The translations under genes and the position numbers were made by a program. This document shows positions 52,147 through 60,239 of a stretch of 64,000 bases of DNA, one piece after another. This DNA is from Aeromicrobium massiliense JC14 (GTDB taxonomy: Bacteria > Actinomycetota > Actinomycetes > Propionibacteriales > Nocardioidaceae), in contig NZ_HE978637.1 in assembly GCF_000312105.1 (NCBI RefSeq), positions 310,001 to 374,000 on the forward strand. Reading direction: 5' to 3'. A model generated the notes under the pieces. The model was not told the DNA's origin and did not search any database. It was given only the letters and a program-made list of their open reading frames with translations. The stretch's first letter is position 1. Each line of letters opens with the position of its first letter.

Positions 52147-53156
52147 GGGCCGTCGTCATCAAGAGCCTGGTGTTCACGCTCGTCACGATCGCCGCCACCG
52201 CGGCGCTCGCCGCCACCATCCGCAACTCCGCGGGCGGCTCCGGCGAGGGCTACACCGCGCTGTTCAGCGACGCCACCAGCCTGAACAAGGGCGACGACGT
52301 GCGCGTCGCCGGCGTGAAGGTCGGCACGGTGCAGGACGTCTCGGTCGCCGACGACAGCGTCGCGAAGGTGTCGTTCACCGTCCGCGACGACGTCGAGCTG
52401 GCCGCCGGCACCACCGCGCAGCTGCGCTTCCGCAACGTCGTCGGCCAGCGGTACGTCGCGCTGGAGCAGCCGCCGGCGGCCGAGGCCGGCAAGGCGCTGG
52501 AGGCCGGGCACACGTTCGGCCTCGACGAGACCAGGCCGGCGCTCGACCTCACCGTGCTGTTCAACGGCTTCCAGCCGCTGTTCCGGTTGCTCGACCCCGA
52601 CGACGTCAACACGCTCAGCGCCCAGGTGATCTCGGTGTTCCAGGGCGAGGGCGCCACGGTCGAGACGCTGCTGTCGAGCACCGCGAGCCTCACGTCGACG
52701 CTGGCCGAGAAGGACCAGGTGATCGGCGAGCTCGTCGACAGTTTGTCGTCCGTGCTCGGCACCGTGCAGCAGCGCTCGGGCCAGCTCGACCAGACCGTCG
52801 TCACGCTCGACCGCCTGGTCACCGGCCTGGCCGAGGACCGCAAGACGATCGGCGACGCCGCCGACGGGCTGGGCGACCTGGGCGTCAGCGTCGCCGAGCT
52901 CCTGGAGGACGGCCGGGCGCCGCTCAAGGACTCCATCGCCGGGCTCGGCGCGCTGTCGGGCAACCTGGCCGCCGACTCGGCCACGCTCGAGAAGTTCCTG
53001 CAGACCCTGCCGACCAAGATCGACCGCATCGGCCGGATCGGCAGCTACGGCTCGTGGCTCAACTTCTACGTGTGCTCGATCGAGGGCCGCATCCCCGTGC
53101 CCGAGGGCTACGTCGGCGACGTCGGGGCCAAGCCCGTCGCCGGGAGGTGCCAGTGA
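52143..53156 (+). CDS. mceB: MCE protein B of the operon
   Basis: 337 residues. N-terminal helix (VIKSLVFTLVTIAATAALAATI), then MCE domain ('LNKGDDVRVAGVKVGTVQDVSV', 'FRNVVGQRYVALEQP'), then long helices ('STLAEKDQVIGELVDSLSSVLGTVQQ') and a C-terminal segment with two cysteines ('FYVCSIEGRIPV', 'GRCQ'), typical of Mce B subunits. Start overlaps the previous stop (ATGA); the stop overlaps the next ATG (TGATG). Confidence 0.88.
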   Translation: MRAVVIKSLVFTLVTIAATAALAATIRNSAGGSGEGYTALFSDATSLNKGDDVRVAGVKVGTVQDVSVADDSVAKVSFTVRDDVELAAGTTAQLRFRNVVGQRYVALEQPPAAEAGKALEAGHTFGLDETRPALDLTVLFNGFQPLFRLLDPDDVNTLSAQVISVFQGEGATVETLLSSTASLTSTLAEKDQVIGELVDSLSSVLGTVQQRSGQLDQTVVTLDRLVTGLAEDRKTIGDAADGLGDLGVSVAELLEDGRAPLKDSIAGLGALSGNLAADSATLEKFLQTLPTKIDRIGRIGSYGSWLNFYVCSIEGRIPVPEGYVGDVGAKPVAGRCQ

Positions 53157-54175
53157 TGAAGCGATTCCCCACCGCGTTCGCCGAGCGGAACCGCGTCGTC
53201 GTCGCGATCGCCGGCCTGCTGGCCATGACGCTCGTGTTCGCCGCGACCTACTACGCCGAGGCGCTGCCGGTCGTCGGCGGCGGCACCGTGCACGAGGCCC
53301 GGTTCGCCGAGGCCGGCGGCCTGCGCGAGGGCAACGAGGTGCGCGTCGCCGGCGTGAAGGTCGGCGAGGTCACCGAGATCGGGCTCGACGAGGACGTCGT
53401 CGCGGTGAAGTTCCGGGTCAAGGACGTCCGCCTCGGTGACCAGACCAGCGCCGCCGTGAAGGTCAAGACGCTGCTCGGGCAGAAGTTCCTCAGCCTGGAG
53501 CCGGGTGGCCGCGGCGAGCTCGACGGGGCCATCCCGGTCGAGCGCACCACGACGCCGTACGACGTCTCGGCCGCGCTGTCGGACCTGTCGACCACGGTCG
53601 GCGACATCGACACCGACCAGATGGCGAAGAGCTTCGACGTCCTGAGCCGGGCGTTCCGCGACACCCCCGAGAGCGTCCGCACCATGGTCGACGGCCTGGC
53701 CGACCTGTCGCGCACCGTCTCCAGCCGCGACGAGCAGATCGCCGACCTGCTGGCGTCCAGCAACGACGTGACCAGGACGTTCGCCGACCGCAACGCCGAG
53801 CTGGCCGGCATCGTGCAGGGCGGCGACGCGCTGCTCGCCGAGCTCAAGACCCGGCGCCGGGCGATCCACGACATGCTCACCGGCACCCGCCGCCTGGCCG
53901 TGCAGCTGCGCGGCCTCGTGGCCGACAACAGCGAGCAGCTGCGCCCGGCCCTGAAGCAGCTCGACACGGTCGCGGGCATCCTCGACCGCAACGAGAAGCA
54001 GCTCGAGAAGGCCGTCTCGCAGCTCGGCCCGTACTACCGGGTGCTGGCCTCGGCCACCGGCAACGGCCACTGGGTCGACTCGTACGTCTGCGGCCTGTTC
54101 GACGCCACCGGCGCGCCCGTGCTGCAGAACGACGTCCAGCGCACGTGTGCGCCGGCGAAGGGAGGCGGCCAGTGA
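53156..54175 (+). CDS. mceC: MCE protein C of the operon
   Basis: 339 residues. N-terminal helix (VVVAIAGLLAMTLVFAATYYA), then MCE domain ('LREGNEVRVAGVKVGEVTEIGL', 'LLGQKFLSLEPGG'), then helical repeats and a C-terminal pair of cysteines ('DSYVCGLFDATG', 'RTCAPAKG'). It fits the C position of the six MCE subunits. Coupled to both neighbours by overlapping start and stop codons. Confidence 0.88.
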   Translation: MKRFPTAFAERNRVVVAIAGLLAMTLVFAATYYAEALPVVGGGTVHEARFAEAGGLREGNEVRVAGVKVGEVTEIGLDEDVVAVKFRVKDVRLGDQTSAAVKVKTLLGQKFLSLEPGGRGELDGAIPVERTTTPYDVSAALSDLSTTVGDIDTDQMAKSFDVLSRAFRDTPESVRTMVDGLADLSRTVSSRDEQIADLLASSNDVTRTFADRNAELAGIVQGGDALLAELKTRRRAIHDMLTGTRRLAVQLRGLVADNSEQLRPALKQLDTVAGILDRNEKQLEKAVSQLGPYYRVLASATGNGHWVDSYVCGLFDATGAPVLQNDVQRTCAPAKGGGQ

Positions 54176-55206
54176 GCCGCAGGACGCTGCGCCGGCTCGG
54201 CGCGACCATCGCCGCCGCGGCCGTCCTGGTCGCGGGCGGCCTCACCTGGCGAGCCGTGGCCGACGGGGAGCGCACGACGGTCGAGGCGATGTTCGTCTCC
54301 ACCATCGGCCTGTACCCGGGCTCGGACGTCGCGGTGCTCGGCGTCCCGGTCGGCACGGTCACCGCGGTCGAGCCCGACGGCGACTCCGTCCGCGTCTCGA
54401 TGGAGCTCGACGCGGACCAGAAGGTCGCCGCCGACACCAAGGCGGTCATCGTGTCGCCGACGCTGGTCAGCGACCGCTACGTGCAGCTCACCGAGCCGTA
54501 CCGCGGCGGCGCGGCGCTCGAGGACGGCGCGGTCATCGACCGCGAGGACACCGGCGTCCCGGTCGAGATCGACGAGCTGTACGCCAGCCTCGACGACATC
54601 GCCACGCGCCTGGGCCCGAAGGGCGCCAACAAGGACGGCTCGCTGTCGCGCCTGCTCGAGGTGGCGGCCAAGAACCTGGACGGCAACGGCGAGGAGATCA
54701 ACACCCTCGTCACCGAGCTGGGCAGGGCCACGCAGACGCTCAGCGAGTCCGACGAGGACTTCTTCGCAACGGTCGCGAACCTCGCCTCCCTCAACGACAT
54801 GCTCGTCGACAACGACCGCGAGATCGCGAACGTCAACCGCTCGCTCGCCTCGGTCGCCGACTACCTGTCCGACGACCGCGACGAGCTGGCCGAGGCGGTC
54901 AGGACGCTGGGCGTCGCGCTCGGCGACGTCGAGGGATTCATCGGCGACAACCGCGAGGCGCTGCGCACCAGCGTCGACGGGCTGACCGGCCCGGTCGCGG
55001 CGCTGTCGCGCCAGTCGCGCTCGCTCGCCGAGGCCATCCGCACGGCGCCGGTCGTGGTGCAGAACTTCCTGCGCAGCTACGACCCGGCCACCGGCACGAT
55101 GGACGGCCGCGCGAACCTCAACGAGCTGACCATCTGGTCGGACGCCGGGCAGTCGGGCCGGTCGTCCGCCGACGCCCCGCCCGTCCTGATCGAGGGGGAG
55201 CGATGA
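54172..55206 (+). CDS. mceD: MCE protein D of the operon
   Basis: 344 residues. The N-terminal helix is short (ATIAAAAVLVAGGLTW); the MCE domain is clear ('LYPGSDVAVLGVPVGTVTAVEP', 'LVSDRYVQLTEPY'). The helical part carries 'LNDMLVDNDREIANVNRSLASVADYLSDDRDELAEAV', a coiled-coil-like stretch found in MceD proteins. The GTG overlaps the previous stop (GTGA). No C-terminal cysteine pair. Confidence 0.87.
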   Translation: MSRRTLRRLGATIAAAAVLVAGGLTWRAVADGERTTVEAMFVSTIGLYPGSDVAVLGVPVGTVTAVEPDGDSVRVSMELDADQKVAADTKAVIVSPTLVSDRYVQLTEPYRGGAALEDGAVIDREDTGVPVEIDELYASLDDIATRLGPKGANKDGSLSRLLEVAAKNLDGNGEEINTLVTELGRATQTLSESDEDFFATVANLASLNDMLVDNDREIANVNRSLASVADYLSDDRDELAEAVRTLGVALGDVEGFIGDNREALRTSVDGLTGPVAALSRQSRSLAEAIRTAPVVVQNFLRSYDPATGTMDGRANLNELTIWSDAGQSGRSSADAPPVLIEGER

Positions 55207-56474
55207 ACCGCTGGACCCGGCGCGCCGGCGTCGTCGTGGCCGCGCTCGCGCTCGGCGGGTGCAGCGCTCTCGGCGGCGGCGTCTACGACACCCCGCTGCC
55301 CGGTGGCGCCGACGTCGGCGACCACCCGATCACGCTGACCGCCGACTTCGCGGACGCGCTCGACCTCGTGCCGCAGTCGGGCGTGCGGGTCGACGACGTC
55401 GCCGTGGGCCGGGTCAGCAGCATCGAGCTCGCCCCCGGCGGGCGCAGCGCGCGGGTCGAGCTGGTCGTCGACGGCGACGTCGAGCTGCCGGCCGGCACCA
55501 CCGCGCGGCTGCAGCAGACGTCGCTGCTCGGCGAGAAGTACGTCGCCCTCGTGCGTCCGGCCCAGCCCGGTGCCGGCGAGCTCGAGGACGGCGACCACCT
55601 CGGCGACGAGGCCACCTCGCAGAGCGCCCAGGTCGAGCAGGTGCTCGGCGCGCTGTCGCTCGTCCTCAACGGTGGCGGTGTCGGGCAGTTCCAGGAGATC
55701 TCGCGCGAGCTGCAGCAGGCCGGCGACGACCCGCAGCAGATCAAGGCGTTCCTCGACGAGATGGCCACGTTCACGTCCGGCCTGGACGAGCGCAAGGAGT
55801 CGGTCACCGCCGCCATCGACTCGCTCGCCGCGCTGTCGACGACGCTCGAGGCCGACCAGGACAAGATCGCCACCGCGCTGGAGGACCTCGAGCCAGGCCT
55901 CGCCGCGCTCGCCGACCAGCGCGAGGACCTGGTGCGGATGCTGGCCGCGCTCGACGACCTGTCCGACGTCACGGTCGAGACGCTCGACAAGGCGCAGGCC
56001 GACATCGTCGCGGACCTCGAGCTGCTCGCCCCCGTGCTGCAGCAGCTCGGCGCCGCCGGCAGCGACCTGCCGCGCTCCCTGGAGATCCTGCTGACCTACC
56101 CGTTCCCGGACTCGGTGCTCGGCGCGGTGAAGGGCGACTACCTCAACGTCTTCCTCACCACGAAGTTCCGCACCCAGCCGGCCGGCTGCACCGACGCGTC
56201 GTGCGACTGGCCGCAGGTGGCGGCCAGCACCGGGCGCACGCAGTCGCGCTACGTGCCGAGGGCGAAGGACGACGACGAGGAGGCGGCGAAGGCCGTCCCG
56301 TCACCGGTGCGCCCGACGCCCAGCGCGTCCCCGTCGGCGACGCCGTCGCCGAGCGCCACGCCGCGGGCCACCCCGTCTCCGAGCGCGTCGCCCAGCGTCA
56401 CGCCGAGCGCGACGCCGAGCAGCCCGGCCCCGGCGACGCCGTCCGTGTCCGCCGACCCGAAGGAGCAGGACTGA
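55203..56474 (+). CDS. mceE: MCE protein E, lipoprotein with long Pro/Ser/Thr tail
   Basis: 423 residues. The lipobox LGGC (Cys ~20) makes it a lipoprotein, as for E-type MCE subunits (LprK/LprN-like). MCE domain: 'VPQSGVRVDDVAVGRVSSIEL' and 'LLGEKYVALVRPAQPG'. The last ~65 residues are a low-complexity Pro/Ser/Ala/Thr tail (repeats of SPSATP-type), which is unusual in length and may span cell-wall space. Start and stop overlap the neighbours. Confidence 0.88.
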   Translation: MNRWTRRAGVVVAALALGGCSALGGGVYDTPLPGGADVGDHPITLTADFADALDLVPQSGVRVDDVAVGRVSSIELAPGGRSARVELVVDGDVELPAGTTARLQQTSLLGEKYVALVRPAQPGAGELEDGDHLGDEATSQSAQVEQVLGALSLVLNGGGVGQFQEISRELQQAGDDPQQIKAFLDEMATFTSGLDERKESVTAAIDSLAALSTTLEADQDKIATALEDLEPGLAALADQREDLVRMLAALDDLSDVTVETLDKAQADIVADLELLAPVLQQLGAAGSDLPRSLEILLTYPFPDSVLGAVKGDYLNVFLTTKFRTQPAGCTDASCDWPQVAASTGRTQSRYVPRAKDDDEEAAKAVPSPVRPTPSASPSATPSPSATPRATPSPSASPSVTPSATPSSPAPATPSVSADPKEQD

Positions 56475-57598
56475 TGCTCACCCGACGCATGAAGCTGCAG
56501 CTCGTCGCGTTCGTCGTGCTCGGGCTGGTGGCCACGTCCTACCTCGGCGCGCGCTACGTGGGCATCGACCCGTTCAACCGAGGCTACGAGGTCTCGGTGA
56601 CCCTGCCCGAGGCCGGCGGCCTGTTCGACAACGGCGAGGTGACGTTCCGCGGCGTCCCGGTGGGCCGCATCGGCTCGCTCGAGGCCACCGAGGAGGGCAC
56701 GACCGCGGTGCTGCGCATCGACGCCGGCGCCCCCGTCATCCCGTCCGACGTCGAGCCGGCCGTCGCCAACCGCTCCGCGATCGGCGAGCAGTACCTCGAC
56801 CTGCGCGGCGGCGGCACCGGCGAGCCGCTGGCCGACGGTGCCGAGCTCGACGGCATGCAGGCGCAGATGCCGCAGCCGATCGAGCAGGTGCTGCGCAGCG
56901 GGCGCGACTTCAGCGCGTCCGTGCCGCAGGACGCACTCACGACCGTCATCGACGAGGGCTACGAGGCGTCGCGCGGCGCGGGCCAGGACCTCGGCCGGCT
57001 GCTCGACACGTCCCGTGACCTCGTGCGCACGGCCGACCGCGGCTTCCTCAACACCCAGCGGCTGGTCGAGACCGCCGATCGTGTGCTCACCACGCAGCAG
57101 GAGTCGGCCACGAGCATCACCAGCTTCAGCACCGACCTGCGCGACTTCTCCGTGACGCTCGCCGACAGCGACCGTGACCTGCGCACGCTCATCGGCGCGG
57201 CGCCCGGGGCCGCCGAGCAGACCGACCAGCTCGTCCGCCAGGTCGGCGGCCCGCTCGGGACGCTGTTCGACCGGCTCGTCGCGCCGGTGAAGGCGTTCGG
57301 CGAGAACGGTGCCGGCATGCGCGACGCGCTGATCCGGCTGCCCGAGGCGGTCAGCGTCACCTGGGCGGTCACCGGCTCGCAGGGGCTCGACCTCGGCCTG
57401 GCCCAGACCTACACGAACCCGGTGCCGTGCACGAGCGGCTACGCCGGCACCCCGGTGCGCGGCGGGCTCGACGCCAGCGCGGGCAGGCCGTTCAACACGC
57501 GCGCCGGCTGCACCGCGTCGCCGAGCACCGGCACCGGCGTGCGCGGTCCGCAGGCCATCCCCGACAGCTGGGGCCGCGTGCGCGAGGGCCGCCGGTGA
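56474..57598 (+). CDS. mceF: MCE protein F of the operon
   Basis: 374 residues. N-terminal helix (LQLVAFVVLGLVATSYLGA), then MCE domain ('LFDNGEVTFRGVPVGRIGSLEA', 'AIGEQYLDLRG') and a long helical part ('TADRVLTTQQESATSITSFSTDLRDFSVTLADSDRDLRTLIGA'). A C-terminal pair of cysteines (VPCTSGYAG, RAGCTASPS) is typical of the F subunit. Overlaps the previous stop by one base (TGATG) and the next GTG (GTGA). Confidence 0.88.
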   Translation: MLTRRMKLQLVAFVVLGLVATSYLGARYVGIDPFNRGYEVSVTLPEAGGLFDNGEVTFRGVPVGRIGSLEATEEGTTAVLRIDAGAPVIPSDVEPAVANRSAIGEQYLDLRGGGTGEPLADGAELDGMQAQMPQPIEQVLRSGRDFSASVPQDALTTVIDEGYEASRGAGQDLGRLLDTSRDLVRTADRGFLNTQRLVETADRVLTTQQESATSITSFSTDLRDFSVTLADSDRDLRTLIGAAPGAAEQTDQLVRQVGGPLGTLFDRLVAPVKAFGENGAGMRDALIRLPEAVSVTWAVTGSQGLDLGLAQTYTNPVPCTSGYAGTPVRGGLDASAGRPFNTRAGCTASPSTGTGVRGPQAIPDSWGRVREGRR

Positions 57599-58095
57599 GG
57601 CGCCGCTGGCCCGTGCTGCTGCTCGTCCTGGGCGCCCTGGTGCTCGTCACCGGGCTCGTGGCCTGGCGCGCGACGGCTGGTGACGAGCGGCTCGAGCGGG
57701 CCCAGGCGCGCGACGAGGTGGTCGCCGCGGCCACGAAGCACGTGGCCACGCTCAACTCGCTCGACTACCGTGACGTCGACGCCGGGCTCGAGGCCTGGGC
57801 CGACGCCAGCACCGGCACCCTGCACGACCAGCTCGTGCAGGCCGGCGAGCAGGACCGCCAGCTGCTCCTCGACCAGCAGAAGATCAGCACCGCCGAGGTG
57901 CTCGAGGCGGCGGTGCTCGAGCTCGACGACGACAGTGCCACCGTCATCGCGGCGGTCGAGGTGTCGATCGCCGACGGCGCGACGCCCGACGCCGAGCCCG
58001 AGCTCAAGCGCAACCGGTTCAGCGCGCAGCTCGTCCGCACCGACGGACGCTGGCTGCTCGAGGACCTCGGCCAGGTCGCGGTGGGGGCGGCATGA
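57595..58095 (+). CDS. Mce-associated membrane protein 1
   Basis: 166 residues. A single N-terminal helix (WPVLLLVLGALVLVTGLVAW) is followed by an extracytoplasmic alpha+beta domain ('AAATKHVATLNSLDYRDVDAGLEAWADASTGTLHDQL', 'RFSAQLVRTDGRWLLEDLGQV') of the Mas/Mam type that closes many mce operons. In mycobacteria such proteins stabilise the Mce complex. The GTG start overlaps the mceF stop. Confidence 0.82.
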   Translation: MRRRWPVLLLVLGALVLVTGLVAWRATAGDERLERAQARDEVVAAATKHVATLNSLDYRDVDAGLEAWADASTGTLHDQLVQAGEQDRQLLLDQQKISTAEVLEAAVLELDDDSATVIAAVEVSIADGATPDAEPELKRNRFSAQLVRTDGRWLLEDLGQVAVGAA

Positions 58096-58589
58096 CCCGC
58101 CGGACGATCGTGGTCGCGCTCGCCGTCGTCGCGCTGGTCGGCGGCCTCGTCGCGTGGGGCGCGGTGTGGCAGGAGCGCTCGACCGACGCGGCCCGCAACG
58201 GCGCCGTCGTCGACGTCACCGACAGCGGCACCGTGCAGCGCGAGGTCTCGACCATCTTGACCCGCGTGCTGGCCTACGACGCCGGCTCGCCCGACCAGAC
58301 CCGGGCGGCGGCCGAGGAGCTGCTCGTCGGCACGGCCCGCGACGAGCACGAGACGCTGTTCGCCTCGCTGCTGGAGCGGGCGAAGGACCAGCAGCTCGTC
58401 ATGGACGTCGAGGTGCAGGCCGCCGCGGTGCAGGAGCTGCGCGGCGACGAGGCCACGCTGCTCGTCTTCCTGGACCAGACCAGCCGGCGCGCCACCGACC
58501 AGGAGGCGTCCGTCGCCGCGGCCCAGCTCGTCGTCGACGCCCGCCGCGACGGCGACACCTGGAAGGTCTCCGGCCTCCGCGTCCTCTGA
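58092..58589 (+). CDS. Mce-associated membrane protein 2
   Basis: 165 residues, same architecture as the previous gene: a single helix (VVALAVVALVGGLVAWGAVW), then 'VQREVSTILTRVLAYDAGSPDQTRAAAEELLVGTARDEHETL' and a C-terminal beta sheet ending 'GDTWKVSGLRVL'. The pair resembles a tandem duplication that has diverged. It is the last gene of the operon; a long palindrome follows 27 bases after the stop. Confidence 0.82.
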   Translation: MTRRTIVVALAVVALVGGLVAWGAVWQERSTDAARNGAVVDVTDSGTVQREVSTILTRVLAYDAGSPDQTRAAAEELLVGTARDEHETLFASLLERAKDQQLVMDVEVQAAAVQELRGDEATLLVFLDQTSRRATDQEASVAAAQLVVDARRDGDTWKVSGLRVL

Positions 58590-58615
58590 CTCTCCCCGGG
58601 TGAGAGGTTCCGTTC

Positions 58616-58680
58616 GCGCTGAACGTGACGTTCCGGGGGTGGATGTTCCCGTTTCCGCCCCGGAACGTCACGCTCAGCGC
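58616..58680. repeat. Long palindromic REP-like element after the mce operon
   Basis: A 23-bp stem (58616-58638 with 58658-58680, one mismatch) around a 19-base loop; core GTGACGTTCCGGGGGTGGAT. Its partner lies at 38503-38557. It stands where a terminator for the mce operon would be expected. Confidence 0.75.
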
Positions 58681-58750
58681 GAGCGGGACGGACGGCTCGG
58701 GGGAGGGTGCTCGAGGGGCCGAGGCGGGCCGGTCGCGCTAGCGTCCAGGC

Positions 58751-59386
58751 ATGCAGACGACCGAGCCGCGCACCACGACCTTCGGCCCCCTGGAGATCGA
58801 CTTCGACGACCGGGTGCTCGAGCCGCGGGCGTGGACGCAGGCGCAGTCGCAGTGGGCCGCCGACCTGCTCGCTGAGGCGCCCGAGGGCCCGGTGCTGGAG
58901 CTGTGCGCGGGTGCCGGCCACATCGGCCTGCTCGCCGTCGCGGCGTCCGACCGCCACCTCGTCATGGTCGACGTGAACCCGGTCGCGGTCGAGTACGCCA
59001 CCGCCAACGCCGAGCGCAACGGCCTCGCCGACCGCGTCGAGGTGCGCGAGGGCGACATGCGCGAGGTCGTCGCTGCCGACGAGCGGTTCGCGCTCGTCGT
59101 GGCCGACCCGCCGTGGGTGCGTTCGTCGGACCTGCGCCGCTTTCCGGCCGACCCGCAGCTGGCCATCGACGGCGGCGACGACGGGCTCGACCTGGCCCGG
59201 CTGTGCCTGGACGTCATCGGTGCGCACCTGCTGCCCGGCGGAGCCGCCGTGCTGCAGCTCGGCCCCGAGCAGCACGGGCCGATCGCCGCGGAGATCGCCG
59301 ACGGACGCTGGCCGCGGCTCGTGCCCGGCGGCGTGCGCGAGCACGGCGAGCGCGGCTGCCTGCTCGAGGTCCGCCGCCCGGCCTGA
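58751..59386 (+). CDS. Class I SAM-dependent methyltransferase
   Basis: 211 residues. SAM motif I 'VLELCAGAGHIGLLAV' (~55-70), motif II 'LVMVDVNPVAVEYATANAERNGL', and 'LVVADPPWVRSS' (motif IV, D-P-P-W) are all clear. The D/N-P-P-W/Y motif is typical of HemK/PrmC-like and other N-methyltransferases acting on amide or amino groups. The substrate is unknown. It ends before a tandem repeat block. Confidence 0.83.
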   Translation: MQTTEPRTTTFGPLEIDFDDRVLEPRAWTQAQSQWAADLLAEAPEGPVLELCAGAGHIGLLAVAASDRHLVMVDVNPVAVEYATANAERNGLADRVEVREGDMREVVAADERFALVVADPPWVRSSDLRRFPADPQLAIDGGDDGLDLARLCLDVIGAHLLPGGAAVLQLGPEQHGPIAAEIADGRWPRLVPGGVREHGERGCLLEVRRPA

Positions 59387-59399
59387 CGCTCCAGCCGGC

Positions 59400-59516
59400 G
59401 GGCGGTGAGTCATCCACCACCCGATGGGGCGTCGTGGTGGGTGACTCACCGCCCCCAGAGCGACCTGGTGGATCACTCACCGCCCCCAGAGAGACGTGGT
59501 GGATGACTCACCGCCC
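59400..59516. repeat. Palindrome plus three ~31-bp tandem repeats (GCGGTGAG family)
   Basis: GGGCGGTGAGTCATCCACCA (59400-59419) and the next C pair with 59434-59454 (one G-T pair). The right arm is then repeated in direct order at 59466-59485 and 59496-59516, each ending in GACTCACCGCCC or CACTCACCGCCC and joined by CCCAGAG-GAC spacers. It lies between convergent genes. Confidence 0.8.
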
Positions 59517-59527
59517 AGCGGGACGCG

Positions 59528-60211
59528 CTACGGGTGCTTGCGGTCGTCGTGGCGGGCGCGGCGGGACGCGCGGTAGGCGCCCTCGCGCAGCTTCGCCACC
59601 CAGGGGTACTGCTCCAGACCCGGCAGCCGGTTGGTCATCGGGTCGAACGCGATCTCCTCGTCGTCCACGGTGCTCGCCGGGCCGGCGACGTGCAGCGTCG
59701 CGAACGGCGTCCACATGCCGCGCGGGCGGGCGTGGGCGAGCCGGAAGGTCTCTTCGTCGCGGGGGAAGAACGCGAGCAGCAGCGGCCCCGTCGGCGTGCG
59801 GTAGGGGACGAGCGTCGTGTGCGCGGCGCCGGTGGTCTCGCGCGTGGCGACGAGCAGGAAGCGGGTCAGGCGGCCCGTGCCCGTGGTCGAGACCAGCACG
59901 TCGCCGTGGCCGCCGTCGCGCCTGGGCACGCGCAGCGCGATGCCGTGGACGTCCGGCAGCGGAGCCGGCACCCCGCTGGCCCGTGAGAACCGGACGAGGC
60001 AGTCGTCGGTGCCGGGCTCGTCGATCCACGGGACGCCGGTGCGCGTGGTGCTGCCCTCGCGCTCGAGCCGGCCCTGGCGCACGCCACCGTCCGGGTGCAG
60101 CGGCTTGCCACGGAAGCGGGCCCAGGCGCCGAAGACGCCGGCCAGCACGGCTCCGGCACCGCCGGCGGCGACGGTCACGGCACGCTCGGTGGGGGTGCGC
60201 TCCTCGTTCAT
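59528..60211 (-). CDS. Hypothetical protein with catalase-like segment
   Basis: 227 residues. A short hydrophobic stretch near residue 20 (AGGAGAVLAGVFGAW) may be a membrane anchor. Then comes 'HPDGGVRQGRLEREG' and 'CLVRFSRASGVPAPLPDVHGIALRVP', which recalls the catalase-fold core (V-R-F-S-x-x-x-G-x-P-x-x-x-D-x-x-G-x-A). I cannot see the catalase heme tyrosine or active-site histidine with confidence, so an enzyme activity is not claimed. It is on its own between a repeat block and the glycosyltransferase genes. Confidence 0.55.
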   Translation of the reverse strand: MNEERTPTERAVTVAAGGAGAVLAGVFGAWARFRGKPLHPDGGVRQGRLEREGSTTRTGVPWIDEPGTDDCLVRFSRASGVPAPLPDVHGIALRVPRRDGGHGDVLVSTTGTGRLTRFLLVATRETTGAAHTTLVPYRTPTGPLLLAFFPRDEETFRLAHARPRGMWTPFATLHVAGPASTVDDEEIAFDPMTNRLPGLEQYPWVAKLREGAYRASRRARHDDRKHP

Positions 60212-60239
60212 GGCGAGCGTGTACCCCCTCGGCCGCGGT

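Noticed and set aside
59400-59516. Tandem 31-bp repeats considered as a CRISPR
   Set aside because: The spacer is itself repeated (CCCAGAG) and there are only three units, so there is no unique spacer sequence.
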